A DNA stretch of 17,506 nt from Methanofastidiosum sp. (GCA_013329085.1 DUKX01000084.1:3355-20860), one strand, 5' to 3'; numbered from the stretch's first letter, positions 1 through 7,104 are shown. Numbers and translations: made by a program. The notes: generated by a model not told the origin, from the sequence alone.

Positions 1-893
1 ATATCTTTTGCTTTGTAAACTTTGTATCCAGATGGTAAGGTCTTGTCTACTGCTATAACCTTATCTTCAATTGCTTTTCCAACTAAGGACTCAACAACTG
101 ATCCTATTGTTCCTTTCTTTCCATTTGCTTTAACTAACTCATATGTAATATTGTTTGCATTCATTCCTTGGTATGCAAGCCCTAAGAGGTGTAGTCTCTC
201 GAATGGACCTACAGCATCTCCCATTTCAAACATTGCGGTCTGCTCAAGGATTGAGGCAAGTGCAGCTGAGTTCATTGCATTTTTCTTTGTTGTAGCAACG
301 ATGTGATTAACCATAATATTTCTTAGAGAGTATCCAAGACCTTCGTTCTTCTGAGGAACTTCAAGCATAGCTTGAATCTTTGCTCCCTTAAGATCAAGGG
401 TCTGTGGGTAGGATCCCCATATTGCGGCTTTTACAATGTTTGCATCAAATATGCTAACATCGAACACATCAATAATTGCTTGTGTTACGGCTGATGCTGT
501 TGCAGTCATACCAACAGTGTATTCACAAAACATTCTCTTTGTTGGTATTTGAACAAGCATTCTCTCATTGTTTCCTAAAAGCGTTACTAAAGTATCGTCT
601 TTTGCATCAACTTTAAGAATTTCTTCTACTCTTTTTTTGATCTCTGGGGCTTTCCCAACAATATCGAGTTTCATTTCTCTTCCCATAATGAATTGGCCTT
701 TACCACCAAGTGCTCCTGTGGCAAGTGCTGACTGGGTGCCTTTGAGATCGACAGCAATTGTCCTGACAATTTTGGAAACTATGCTCTGTATGGCCTCGTT
801 TCTTAGAGGACTGAGAGATTCCAATGGGACTCCACTCGCAACGAGTTTACCCCTGTCAGAATACAAATCTATTTTGTCGCTATATTTTGGCAT
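1..893 (-). CDS. mcrB: methyl-coenzyme M reductase beta subunit, N-terminal part (runs off the window)
   Basis: McrB is the beta subunit of the alpha2beta2gamma2 methyl-coenzyme M reductase, which makes methane from methyl-CoM and CoB in the cytoplasm using nickel cofactor F430. The reverse strand reads without a stop from an ATG at 893 to the window edge, giving 297 complete codons of a protein usually about 440 residues long. Recognisable McrB blocks include the N-terminal DLYSDRGK, GALGGKGQFIMGRE, AAIWGSYPQTLDL, QKNEGLGYSLRNIM, LEQTAMFEMGDAVGPFER and LLGLAYQGMNANN. The start is fixed by a strong Shine-Dalgarno GGAGGA (901-906) seven bases upstream. In known methanogens mcrB heads the mcrBDCGA operon; the remaining genes would lie to the left, outside the window. 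Identification rests on recalled family sequence and is firm. Confidence 0.97.
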   Translation of the reverse strand, partial: MPKYSDKIDLYSDRGKLVASGVPLESLSPLRNEAIQSIVSKIVRTIAVDLKGTQSALATGALGGKGQFIMGREMKLDIVGKAPEIKKRVEEILKVDAKDDTLVTLLGNNERMLVQIPTKRMFCEYTVGMTATASAVTQAIIDVFDVSIFDANIVKAAIWGSYPQTLDLKGAKIQAMLEVPQKNEGLGYSLRNIMVNHIVATTKKNAMNSAALASILEQTAMFEMGDAVGPFERLHLLGLAYQGMNANNITYELVKANGKKGTIGSVVESLVGKAIEDKVIAVDKTLPSGYKVYKAKD

Positions 894-913
894 ATAGTAT
901 TCCTCCTTTTTTT

Positions 914-970
914 TGATATCCAAAAACAGGATATCATGTCCAAGATTCTTAAAGTCCATTAAACGGACTT
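914..970 (-). promoter_or_regulatory. two-hairpin 5' leader of the mcr transcript
   Basis: Between the predicted mcr start site and the ribosome-binding site lie two inverted repeats. In transcript order the first is AAGTCC/GGACTT (952-957 with 965-970, 7-base loop). The second is TGATATCC/GGATATCA (914-921 with 929-936, 7-base loop). Eight A residues and then GGAGGA follow. Both stems are perfect and both loops have seven bases, in an otherwise very AT-rich gap. They may stabilise or control the mcr mRNA; function is inferred, not shown. Confidence 0.5.
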
Positions 971-990
971 CAGAGATACCTCATACAAAT

Positions 991-1000
991 AATATTTAAG
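991..1000 (-). promoter_or_regulatory. TATA box of the mcr operon
   Basis: On the reverse strand CTTAAATATT follows a purine-rich stretch (GAAACA) that could serve as a BRE. Archaeal initiation about 25 bases downstream would fall near 970, giving a leader of roughly 75-80 bases that contains both hairpins. Placement is by motif and spacing only. The rest of the 894-1212 gap holds the T-rich terminator of the upstream ATPase gene and no gene that I can see. Confidence 0.5.
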
Positions 1001-1131
1001 TGTTTCTATTTAGAATATTTATTTGATATGCCAAACTTACAACAAACTCTAATTTTATTTTAATTATAAATTTTATTAATAATATTATATTTAATAAAAA
1101 GAAGTTAAAATGAATAAATCAATAAGTATTA

Positions 1132-1167
1132 GATAAAATATAAAAATAAATAAAAATATCCTGATAT
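1132..1167 (-). terminator. probable T-rich terminator of the Mrp/NBP35 gene
   Basis: Downstream of the ATPase stop, the transcript would contain a short hairpin ATATC-AG-GATAT (1156-1167) followed by runs of T separated by single A residues (1132-1155). Archaeal transcription ends at T-rich stretches, with or without a hairpin. The stem is only five AT-rich pairs, so the T tracts are the main evidence. Confidence 0.4.
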
Positions 1168-1212
1168 ATACTTTTCTAAAGGACTTTCTAATTGAAAATA
1201 TGTTTATATAAC

Positions 1213-1989
1213 TTAAATATCCTCTATAATCTGGTAGATTTTATCCAGATCTATTTGATAATTCTCTATTTTACCATCATCACATAGTCTAGATATCTCG
1301 GGATCTATTGGGATACTACCTATTTCTGGAAGCCCCAATTTAGAGTTTTCCCCGTTTCCGAATATATCTATTTTCTTGCCGCATGTAGGGCATGATGCAT
1401 ACGCCATATTTTCAACTACGCCCAATACTTTAACATCCAACTCTTCGGCCATTGAAACTGCTTTTTTCACTATTGTTGAAGCTAAAATTTGAGGAGAGGT
1501 TACAACTATAAATCCATCGAGTTTAATACTTTGCATTAAGGTAAGTTGAACATCACTAGTTCCAGGGGGCAGATCAAATAACAAATAATCGATATCTTCC
1601 CATAAGACATCTGCAAGAAATTGTGAAACAGCTCCACTTATTCTTAACCCCCTCCAAATAACGGCGTCTTCGTTATTTGGTAAAAAAAGACTCATCGACA
1701 TAATCTTAATACCACTTTTGGAAACAACAGGTATTATCCCAGAACTGCCCCCAATTGGTTTTTCATCTATTCCAAACATCATTGGTATACTGGGCCCAGT
1801 TATATCAAGATCTAGTATTCCTACTGTTTTTCCCTGTTTTGCAAGGTAAGATGCAATAAGAGAAGTAACAACGGATTTTCCTACTCCACCTTTACCACTT
1901 CCAACGGCAATTTTTTTTCCTATTTTTGACATTCTTTCATCGATATTCATTTTTTGAACTTTCAAGTGTTCTTTGAGATTAGATTCCAT
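1213..1989 (-). CDS. Mrp/NBP35-family iron-sulfur carrier ATPase
   Basis: This is a 258-residue P-loop ATPase of the Mrp/ApbC/NBP35 family, which binds and transfers Fe-S clusters to client enzymes in the cytoplasm. The deviant Walker A GKGGVGKS is at residues 32-39, a switch-like LDLDITGPS at 59-67, and Walker B-like LLFDLPPGTSD at 136-146. A CPTC pair (C200, C203), followed by GKKIDIFG, matches the cluster-binding CxxC at the family's dimer interface. There is no N-terminal DUF59 domain, so it is the short archaeal form. ATG at 1989 is preceded by AGGGGA at five bases. It lies directly upstream of mcrB in the same direction but about 320 bases away, with its own apparent terminator, so co-transcription is doubtful. 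A decayed NifX-like gene lies just upstream. The client is unknown. Confidence 0.93.
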   Translation of the reverse strand: MESNLKEHLKVQKMNIDERMSKIGKKIAVGSGKGGVGKSVVTSLIASYLAKQGKTVGILDLDITGPSIPMMFGIDEKPIGGSSGIIPVVSKSGIKIMSMSLFLPNNEDAVIWRGLRISGAVSQFLADVLWEDIDYLLFDLPPGTSDVQLTLMQSIKLDGFIVVTSPQILASTIVKKAVSMAEELDVKVLGVVENMAYASCPTCGKKIDIFGNGENSKLGLPEIGSIPIDPEISRLCDDGKIENYQIDLDKIYQIIEDI

Positions 1990-2042
1990 TTTTATCCCCT
2001 ATTACTTTAAATCTTATTTAACTAAAATATTCCTAATTAATT

Positions 2043-2262
2043 TCAATATTTATGATCGCTACATGCATCTTCATTTGACATTTTGTGAAGTTTTCCTTGA
2101 ATAAAGTAATCTAAAGCTTCTTTTGCAAGACCTTGTGTAGTGATATATCTCAACATTTTGGGATCTTAATTTTTCTAAAGCTCTTGGTCCACCCCAAGAC
2201 AAATTAAAGCTTGGATATTTTTCTCGATAAGTATGTCTGATAGCGCTTAAACTTCCTATTTT
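2043..2262 (-). pseudogene. remnant of a NifX/NifB-like (dinitrogenase Fe-Mo cofactor biosynthesis domain) gene
   Basis: No intact ORF exists here, but two reverse frames together resemble the C-terminal half of the dinitrogenase iron-molybdenum cofactor biosynthesis family. The first frame, from about 2193, gives GGPRALEKLRSQNVEIYHYT. The second, from about 2140 to a TGA at 2043-2045, gives TTQGLAKEALDYFIQGKL and ends in HKMSNEDACSDHKY. The switch lies near 2135-2145. Upstream of GGPRAL the frame soon meets a stop (2263-2265) and no N-terminal half is visible, so the gene seems both truncated and frameshifted. Such small proteins are often encoded beside Mrp/NBP35 ATPases, which agrees with the intact ATPase 54 bases downstream. 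Family assignment is from remembered consensus (GPxALexLxxxGIxVY..G..v.eAl..f..GkL). A sequencing error could explain the frameshift but not the missing N-terminus. Confidence 0.5.
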
Positions 2263-2298
2263 CTATAATAATTCACTTTGTTGTTATGATATCTTCAC

Positions 2299-2316
2299 TA
2301 TGAATATTTATTCATA
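2299..2316. promoter_or_regulatory. perfect dyad TATGAAT-N4-ATTCATA
   Basis: A perfect inverted repeat of seven-base arms with a four-base spacer (TATGAAT ATTT ATTCATA; the spacer ends also pair) lies just past the 3' end of the CHR gene pair and upstream of the NifX-like remnant. A near copy with the same arms and the same spacing occurs at 3467-3484 in the promoter region of the same CHR genes. It could be a regulator binding site or an AT-rich hairpin ending the CHR transcript. Confidence 0.35.
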
Positions 2317-2343
2317 ATTTATAAATTTAACTATTAATCAGAA

Positions 2344-2853
2344 TTACAATACTAAAATTGCTATGAATCCTGACCCAATTATGAAAAATATTGGATCTAT
2401 TCTAGTTTTAACAAGTAAAATAAATATTGCTAATACAAGTATTATGGCCTTTATATCAAAATTTATTATAAATTGAGCTCCTAAGGAATATAATGTTATA
2501 AAAACAAGTACCGCTGTTCCAAGGGCCAGAGAATTAATAAAATATTCTTTTTTTAATTTAATTGATTTCTTTAACATCAAGTAACTAGCTATGATTATTA
2601 TTGGAGGTAAAAGTAAAAAAAATGTGGTTAATATAGCTCCGATAAAACCATAGTATTTATATCCAATATATGTGGCCATATTGACTGCAATTGGACCGGG
2701 CGTTATTTGGGCAGCAGTTAGAATTTCTTTAAACTCAGTAAAAGTTAAATAATTTTGACTGATCATTATATCCTTAATCAATCCAACAACAGCCCATCCA
2801 CCTCCGAAAGATATTGAACCAATGTATAAGAAAATAAATAGAATGTTTAGCAA
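2344..2853 (-). CDS. half-size CHR-family (chromate transporter-like) membrane protein, second of pair
   Basis: This is a 169-residue, strongly hydrophobic protein of the CHR family (chromate ion transporter, Pfam Chromate_transp). Family hallmarks are SISFGGGWAVVGLIKDIM near the N-terminus and AQITPGPIAVNMATYIGYK in the middle, followed by a proline-rich LLLPPIIII helix and two or three more membrane segments. Short CHR proteins occur as tandem pairs that together form a two-domain carrier. The start is a TTG at 2853, seven bases inside the upstream partner, with GGGAGG six bases before it; overlap and SD support translational coupling. The CHR family moves chromate or related oxyanions in bacteria; the substrate in a methanogen is not known and is not revealed here. 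Confidence 0.88.
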   Translation of the reverse strand: MLNILFIFLYIGSISFGGGWAVVGLIKDIMISQNYLTFTEFKEILTAAQITPGPIAVNMATYIGYKYYGFIGAILTTFFLLLPPIIIIASYLMLKKSIKLKKEYFINSLALGTAVLVFITLYSLGAQFIINFDIKAIILVLAIFILLVKTRIDPIFFIIGSGFIAILVL

Positions 2854-3404
2854 TCAATCCCTCCCTTTTCATAAAAATAATTAATCAAGACTATAGATAC
2901 GAATACAAAGAATGTCAAGCTTCTATTTATTATTAGAAAGACTATTCCAAAGAAAAAAAGAGGGATATTGATTTTGTTATAATTGATATTTTTCATTATT
3001 TTATAAAGCACATAGGAAGTCAATCCAACAGTTGCTATATAACACCCATTCAAAAATTTATTTACATAAACACTGTCAGAATTGGCTTGTATTAAACTAG
3101 CAACTATTATTATTCCAAAAAATGGAGGAATGATGACTCCAAATGATGCAAACACTGCACCCCAAAATCCTCTTAGTTTTCTACCTAGTAATATTGACAA
3201 ATTGAATGCTATTGGGCCAGGCATAGACTGTGCAATTGAAAGGAGATTAAAAAATTCTTTTTCAGTTATTAGTTTTTTATTAATCAGGTTCCTCTCAATA
3301 GCAGGGATCATTGCATAGCCCCCTCCAATAGTAAGTCCTGATATTTTAAGAAAGATATAAAAAATAGACAATAATTCTCTGTTCTTTGAGATGATATTTG
3401 TCAT
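2847..3404 (-). CDS. half-size CHR-family (chromate transporter-like) membrane protein, first of pair
   Basis: This is a 185-residue membrane protein homologous to its downstream partner. It has SGLTIGGGYAMIPAIERNL at about residues 23-41, AQSMPGPIAFNLSILLGRK in the middle, GVIIPPFFGIIIVASL next, and hydrophobic helices to the C-terminus. These are the two signature regions of the CHR domain. ATG at 3404 is preceded by GGGAGATTAA, a good SD. A TATA-like TATTTATATAT lies upstream at 3433-3443. It ends GGIDC and overlaps the next gene by seven bases, so the two are one operon and probably form a heterodimer with domains in opposite membrane orientation, as proposed for short-chain CHR pairs. 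The two halves differ clearly in sequence, so this is an old pair rather than a recent duplication. Confidence 0.9.
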   Translation of the reverse strand: MTNIISKNRELLSIFYIFLKISGLTIGGGYAMIPAIERNLINKKLITEKEFFNLLSIAQSMPGPIAFNLSILLGRKLRGFWGAVFASFGVIIPPFFGIIIVASLIQANSDSVYVNKFLNGCYIATVGLTSYVLYKIMKNINYNKINIPLFFFGIVFLIINRSLTFFVFVSIVLINYFYEKGGIDC

Positions 3405-3432
3405 TTAATCTCCCTAAACTAATATTACTACA

Positions 3433-3443
3433 GATATATAAAT
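3433..3443 (-). promoter_or_regulatory. TATA box of the CHR gene pair
   Basis: The reverse strand reads TATTTATATAT about 30 bases upstream of the first CHR start codon. Initiation about 25 bases downstream would leave only a short leader carrying the GGGAG ribosome site. It shares the 131-base divergent gap with the atwA promoter. Confidence 0.5.
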
Positions 3444-3465
3444 ACATTAGTAACCAGGAAAATAC

Positions 3466-3485
3466 TTATGAATTTATATTCGTAA
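3466..3485. promoter_or_regulatory. near-perfect dyad TATGAAT-N4-ATTCGTA in the divergent promoter
   Basis: Arms at 3467-3473 and 3478-3484 are separated by four bases (TTAT), with one G/T mismatch; the pairing extends one base on each side. The half-site and spacing match the perfect dyad at 2299-2316. It sits between the divergent TATA boxes of the CHR pair and atwA, where a bound regulator could affect both. Confidence 0.4.
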
Positions 3486-3493
3486 TCCAAAAA

Positions 3494-3521
3494 CTTAAAT
3501 ATAGTTAGATGTCTTAACATC
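3494..3521 (+). promoter_or_regulatory. atwA promoter: TATA box followed by a GATGT/ACATC dyad
   Basis: CTTAAATATA (3494-3503) follows an A-rich CCAAAAA stretch that could be the BRE. Initiation near 3525 would leave about ten bases before the ATG with no Shine-Dalgarno, so the transcript is probably close to leaderless. Between the TATA box and the start lies a short inverted repeat GATGT-CTTA-ACATC (3508-3521), placed where a repressor could block initiation. The dyad is short and may be chance. Confidence 0.45.
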
Positions 3522-3535
3522 AACATAAACAAAAG

Positions 3536-5146
3536 ATGGGGATTAAATTGAGCGAATATCTTTTGGAAGTTGAAAATGTATCAATTGTTTTTGATAATAA
3601 GAAGATTCTTGATAAAGTATCCTTCAAAGTAAAAGAAGGAGAATCTTTAGGATTATTGGGAAAGAGTGGTAGCGGTAAATCTGTTCTTATCAATATATTG
3701 AGGGGAACTAAAGAATACAGGCCGACAGAAGGTAAGATTTTCTACAATGTTTCTTATTGCCCTAAATGTATGAAGGTGGACTTTCCAAGTAAAAAAGGCA
3801 CCCCATGCACGAAATGTAATGGAGAAATGGTTCTAAAAAAAGTAGATTTCTGGGAAGATACGGCTTTTTTTAATCCAATAAGAAAAAGAACTGCAATTAT
3901 GCTACAACGTACCTTTTCTCTTTATGGTGAAAAAACAGTGATGGAAAATATGCAAGACGCTTTCACAGGTTCTGAAGTGCCAAGGAGCATGGTAATACCT
4001 AAGATTATAGAACTTTTACAAAAGGTGAATATGATCCAAAGGATGACCCATATTGCAAGGGATCTATCTGGTGGAGAAAAACAGAGGATTGTTCTTGCAA
4101 GGCAGCTTGCTATAAATCCTATGTTGCTTCTAGCAGATGAACCAACAGGTACTTTGGACCCTTTGACTGCAAATACAGTTCATAATGTACTACTAGACGC
4201 AGTAAAACAAGGAATGTCTCTAATAGTTACGTCTCACTGGCCTGAAGCAATTGAATTATTGGCCCAAAAAGCAGTCTGGCTTGAAAACGGTAAAGTAATC
4301 CACGATGGAGATTCGAAAGAAGTAGTTAAGGCTTTTATGGAAAAGCTATTACCTGAAGAAAAGATAAGATTCCCCGGGATTGGTAGCAGCATAATCGAAT
4401 TATGGAATGTAAAAAAGTACTACTACTCTATATCTCGTGGAGTTGTTAAGGCTGTTGATGGGGTTACTTTTGCAGTTAACGAAAAAGAGATTTTTGGCCT
4501 TGTAGGTAAGAGTGGAACGGGTAAAACTACAGTTTCTAGAATGATTGCAGGCATCACACCCTTTACTGAAGGTGAACTAAACGTCAGGATTGGCGATGAA
4601 TGGATAGATATGAAAGAGCCCGGATTTCTAGGTAAGGGAAAGGCGATGCTTTACATGGGTGTTCTTCACCAAGAGTACACACTATACCCTGACAAAAATG
4701 TATTACAAAATCTTACTGATGCCATAGGAATTAAGTTACCTAAAGAATTAGGGAAAATGAAGGTAATTTCAGTTCTAGAAGGGGTGGGCTTTGAAGACCA
4801 AAAGGAACTGGATGAAATCTTAAATAAAATGCCCGATGCCTTGTCTGTTGGTGAAAAGCACAGAATTGCACTGGCCCAGGTATTAATCAAGGAACCACGA
4901 ATAGTGATTCTTGATGAGCCCACTGGTACAATGGATCCATTCACAAGAAAAATAGTTGCAAAATCTATTAGAAAAGCAAGGGAAGTTTTGGGTGAAACGT
5001 TTTTAATAGTCACTCATGACTCAGATTTTATCGTGGATGTTTGCGATAGGGCATGTTTCATGAAAGATGGAAAAGTAGTCTTCATAGGCAATCCTGAGGA
5101 TATAAAAGAAAGGATGATCTCGGCTAAAGAACCTGAGGATGAATAA
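3536..5146 (+). CDS. atwA: methyl-coenzyme M reductase activation protein, component A2 (double ABC ATPase)
   Basis: Component A2 is the soluble ATP-binding protein needed for reductive, ATP-dependent activation of MCR. The 536-residue protein is two fused ABC ATPase domains with no membrane segments. Domain 1: Walker A GKSGSGKS 42-49, signature LSGGEKQ 177-183, Walker B LLLADE 197-202, switch His 234. Domain 2: Walker A GKSGTGKT 324-331, signature LSVGEKH 436-442 (second Gly of LSGG changed to Val), Walker B IVILDE 456-461, His 494. Between Walker A and Q-loop of domain 1 is a four-cysteine knuckle, CPKC at 75-78 and CTKC at 91-94, likely to bind zinc or iron. These features and the nearby mcr genes support the assignment over an ordinary transporter ATPase. 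The ATG at 3536 lacks an SD; TTG at 3548 is an alternative. It diverges from the CHR pair. Confidence 0.93.
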   Translation: MGIKLSEYLLEVENVSIVFDNKKILDKVSFKVKEGESLGLLGKSGSGKSVLINILRGTKEYRPTEGKIFYNVSYCPKCMKVDFPSKKGTPCTKCNGEMVLKKVDFWEDTAFFNPIRKRTAIMLQRTFSLYGEKTVMENMQDAFTGSEVPRSMVIPKIIELLQKVNMIQRMTHIARDLSGGEKQRIVLARQLAINPMLLLADEPTGTLDPLTANTVHNVLLDAVKQGMSLIVTSHWPEAIELLAQKAVWLENGKVIHDGDSKEVVKAFMEKLLPEEKIRFPGIGSSIIELWNVKKYYYSISRGVVKAVDGVTFAVNEKEIFGLVGKSGTGKTTVSRMIAGITPFTEGELNVRIGDEWIDMKEPGFLGKGKAMLYMGVLHQEYTLYPDKNVLQNLTDAIGIKLPKELGKMKVISVLEGVGFEDQKELDEILNKMPDALSVGEKHRIALAQVLIKEPRIVILDEPTGTMDPFTRKIVAKSIRKAREVLGETFLIVTHDSDFIVDVCDRACFMKDGKVVFIGNPEDIKERMISAKEPEDE

Positions 5147-5198
5147 ATTACCTATTCGTTTAATATTTTTTTATTTTAAATTTAATTACATTAATCAA

Positions 5199-5312
5199 TT
5201 TCAAAATACACAGTTTTGAAAAGCCTTAACGCAGTTATTGATTAACAATAATGTTATAAAAAAGAAACACTAATATTAAAATAATGATAATTATTGGCTT
5301 GGACACCCCAAG
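5199..5312. terminator. convergent 3' region of atwA and the tRNA methylase gene, with two hairpins
   Basis: The 180-base tail-to-tail gap contains no ORF. Soon after the atwA stop comes a long T-rich stretch (about 5160-5177), then an inverted repeat TTTCAAAA/TTTTGAAA (5199-5206 with 5214-5221, 7-base loop). On the other strand, 15 bases past the methylase stop, CTTGG/CCAAG (5298-5302 with 5308-5312, 5-base loop) precedes an AT-rich region. These plausibly end transcription from the two sides. Confidence 0.4.
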
Positions 5313-5326
5313 AATAAATGAATTAA

Positions 5327-6328
5327 TTATCTCCTTGACAGAACATGAAGATGCCTAGTAAGGCTTTTATGAACTCTAAAGCTATAGATATTTTCAATAC
5401 GAAATCCTAGTTCATCAAATGGATACTCTTTATCTAACCCAATTACACATCGTTTTTTGAAGGATTCTAGTATTGAAAAAAAACAATCTCTATACATCTT
5501 TTCCTTATCTTTATCTATTTTGGTGGAACGGCCATATGGCGCATCAGTAACTATAGATTCAAAGTTCCTTTCAAATATCTCGGATATTTTTCTTGCGTCT
5601 CCGGATCTAATGTCAAAGTTTTTTATTCCATAATTTAAAAGATTCGTTTTTGTCCCTATTACACTTTTTTCTTCAATATCAAGACCATACGTATCAAGCC
5701 CTATAAGACCTGCTTCAATTAGAATACCCCCTGTCCCTGTAAAAGGGTCTAAGATCTCTTTTTGAGCTTGAGAAATATTAATCATTGCTCTTGCAATACG
5801 TGGATCAATTGAAGTAGGTGAAAAAAATGGCCTTAATTGTGGTTTTCTTTTGTTAAAGTCCTTCTTGTTTCTTTCAAAGATTTTTTTCCCAATATATAAA
5901 TTATTTTTAAACACCAAACCTATTATTTCGTCCATCGGGTTTGTTAAATCTGCTTTTATATAATTTTCAAAATATTTTGATATAGATTTTGCAATGAGAA
6001 GTTCTAGATTATTATATTCTCTGTTCTCTTTATTCTTGACTCTGACTTTAAAAGTTCTATCGAAGTTAAGTTGAGAATCCCATTGGATCTCTGAAAGAGT
6101 TTTATCTATTTTTTCATCAATAATTGAATCAGAAATAATATCCAACACAAAATGAGTCAGACCTAACCGAAAAATAAAATCAATTATAATATTACTGGTT
6201 TTAATTATTAGCAATTGCCCCTCGCTAAAAGTTATTTCATATTTTATTCCATAAGAATTTAGCAAAGAAATAACTTCCTCTTTGGCAAATAGAGTACTAC
6301 TCCCTGAAAGAAAAAATAAAAGTTTCAT
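5327..6328 (-). CDS. tRNA (guanine-10-N2) methyltransferase, Trm-G10/Trm11 family
   Basis: The 333-residue protein has a poorly conserved N-terminal half in the position of the THUMP-like RNA-binding region and a C-terminal Rossmann methyltransferase. Motif I LDPFTGTGGILIE (193-205) is the AdoMet site; YGLDIEE (214-220) is the acidic loop; SGDAR (242-246) follows. Motif IV is TDAPYGRST (261-269). LRPFFSPTSIDPRIARAM before motif I is typical of Trm-G10 enzymes, which make m2G or m2,2G at position 10 of tRNA using AdoMet. Motif IV reads DAPY rather than the common DPPY. ATG at 6328 follows the pcn stop codon with no spacer, and the SD GGAGAT lies within the last pcn codons, so the two are translationally coupled. 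The pairing of a tRNA enzyme with a replication clamp probably reflects shared growth-linked expression. Confidence 0.88.
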   Translation of the reverse strand: MKLLFFLSGSSTLFAKEEVISLLNSYGIKYEITFSEGQLLIIKTSNIIIDFIFRLGLTHFVLDIISDSIIDEKIDKTLSEIQWDSQLNFDRTFKVRVKNKENREYNNLELLIAKSISKYFENYIKADLTNPMDEIIGLVFKNNLYIGKKIFERNKKDFNKRKPQLRPFFSPTSIDPRIARAMINISQAQKEILDPFTGTGGILIEAGLIGLDTYGLDIEEKSVIGTKTNLLNYGIKNFDIRSGDARKISEIFERNFESIVTDAPYGRSTKIDKDKEKMYRDCFFSILESFKKRCVIGLDKEYPFDELGFRIENIYSFRVHKSLTRHLHVLSRR

Positions 6329-7078
6329 CTATATCTCCATTGGAGCAAGGTATAGTGTGAACCGGCCTTCTTCACCTATTTGGTATTCAAGTTTTAAGGG
6401 AAGTTTTGATCCCCCGACAGATATTTTAAGATAATCTGAAACGGCAAATGCATTTAAGAAACTTAGGATGTAGTTAAGATTATATTTTGAACGTTGAACA
6501 GTTTTTGCTTCAAATTTTTTTATGGATTTTGATTCTGAAGAGATTTCAGCCAAGGCTTTCGAAGTATAATCTTCAGAGGAAATAGAAATGTTGTTTTTAT
6601 GGATTGAAAAAAGAATTGTCCCCCCGATCACAGCCATATCTTTGATAATGTCTCTAAAAATTTTACTATCAATTTCAATGAAAGTTGAATATTTAGGATT
6701 TAATTGAGGGATGCTAAAATTAGTAGTTGAAAGCAAAGTAAATTCAAAATTTCTTTTAAAATCGCTTTCCAAAATAAGCTCTACTTTACCCGCTTTAGAA
6801 TTGATATCAATGCTCATTAATTCGTTTTGGTAAGCCCTTCTACATATCTTGGCAAAAGAATCTATATTAACGCCAACTGATTCTTCAGCATCTATTTCGA
6901 ATGTATTAAAGGTTTTAGCGGGTATTAAAAATTCTACTTTTGATATGAGGGAAGGATCTGTTCCTTCAATATATATCCCATCCTTGTTTATTGTAAACAA
7001 ACATTCTCCTGTCAGCTCAGATATTGATTCGATTACTGGTTTAATATTTGTGATATTCTGTGATACAAAGCGAGACAT
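6329..7078 (-). CDS. pcn: DNA polymerase sliding clamp (PCNA)
   Basis: PCNA forms a trimeric ring around DNA and tethers polymerase, ligase, FEN1 and RFC-loaded partners. The 249-residue length is standard for one archaeal PCNA protomer with two similar domains. Visible landmarks are FTINKDGIYIEGTDPSLIS (28-46, the family's SxDxSHV region), LIPAKTF (51-57), FAKICRRAY (75-83), the interdomain linker around 117-130 that binds PIP-box clients, and the C-terminal GRFTLYLAPMEI (238-249). The front linker is hydrophobic, as expected for client docking. ATG at 7078 has no SD; TTTTATAA at 7106-7113 on the reverse strand would put the transcript start a few bases before the ATG, so it is probably nearly leaderless. 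It is the first gene of a two-gene unit with the tRNA methylase. Confidence 0.95.
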   Translation of the reverse strand: MSRFVSQNITNIKPVIESISELTGECLFTINKDGIYIEGTDPSLISKVEFLIPAKTFNTFEIDAEESVGVNIDSFAKICRRAYQNELMSIDINSKAGKVELILESDFKRNFEFTLLSTTNFSIPQLNPKYSTFIEIDSKIFRDIIKDMAVIGGTILFSIHKNNISISSEDYTSKALAEISSESKSIKKFEAKTVQRSKYNLNYILSFLNAFAVSDYLKISVGGSKLPLKLEYQIGEEGRFTLYLAPMEI

Positions 7079-7104
7079 TAAAACACGTATAAGTTTATCA
7101 AAAT

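Noticed and set aside
22..897. Two plus-strand open frames (22-306 and 568-897)
   Set aside because: They lie antisense to mcrB, whose reverse frame reads through with strong family conservation; the plus frames have no recognisable domains.
1021..1131. Extremely AT-rich stretch upstream of mcr considered as a replication origin or hidden small gene
   Set aside because: No ORB-like repeats or G-rich origin boxes and no ORF longer than a few codons; it is explained well enough as intergenic AT-rich DNA between a terminator and a promoter.
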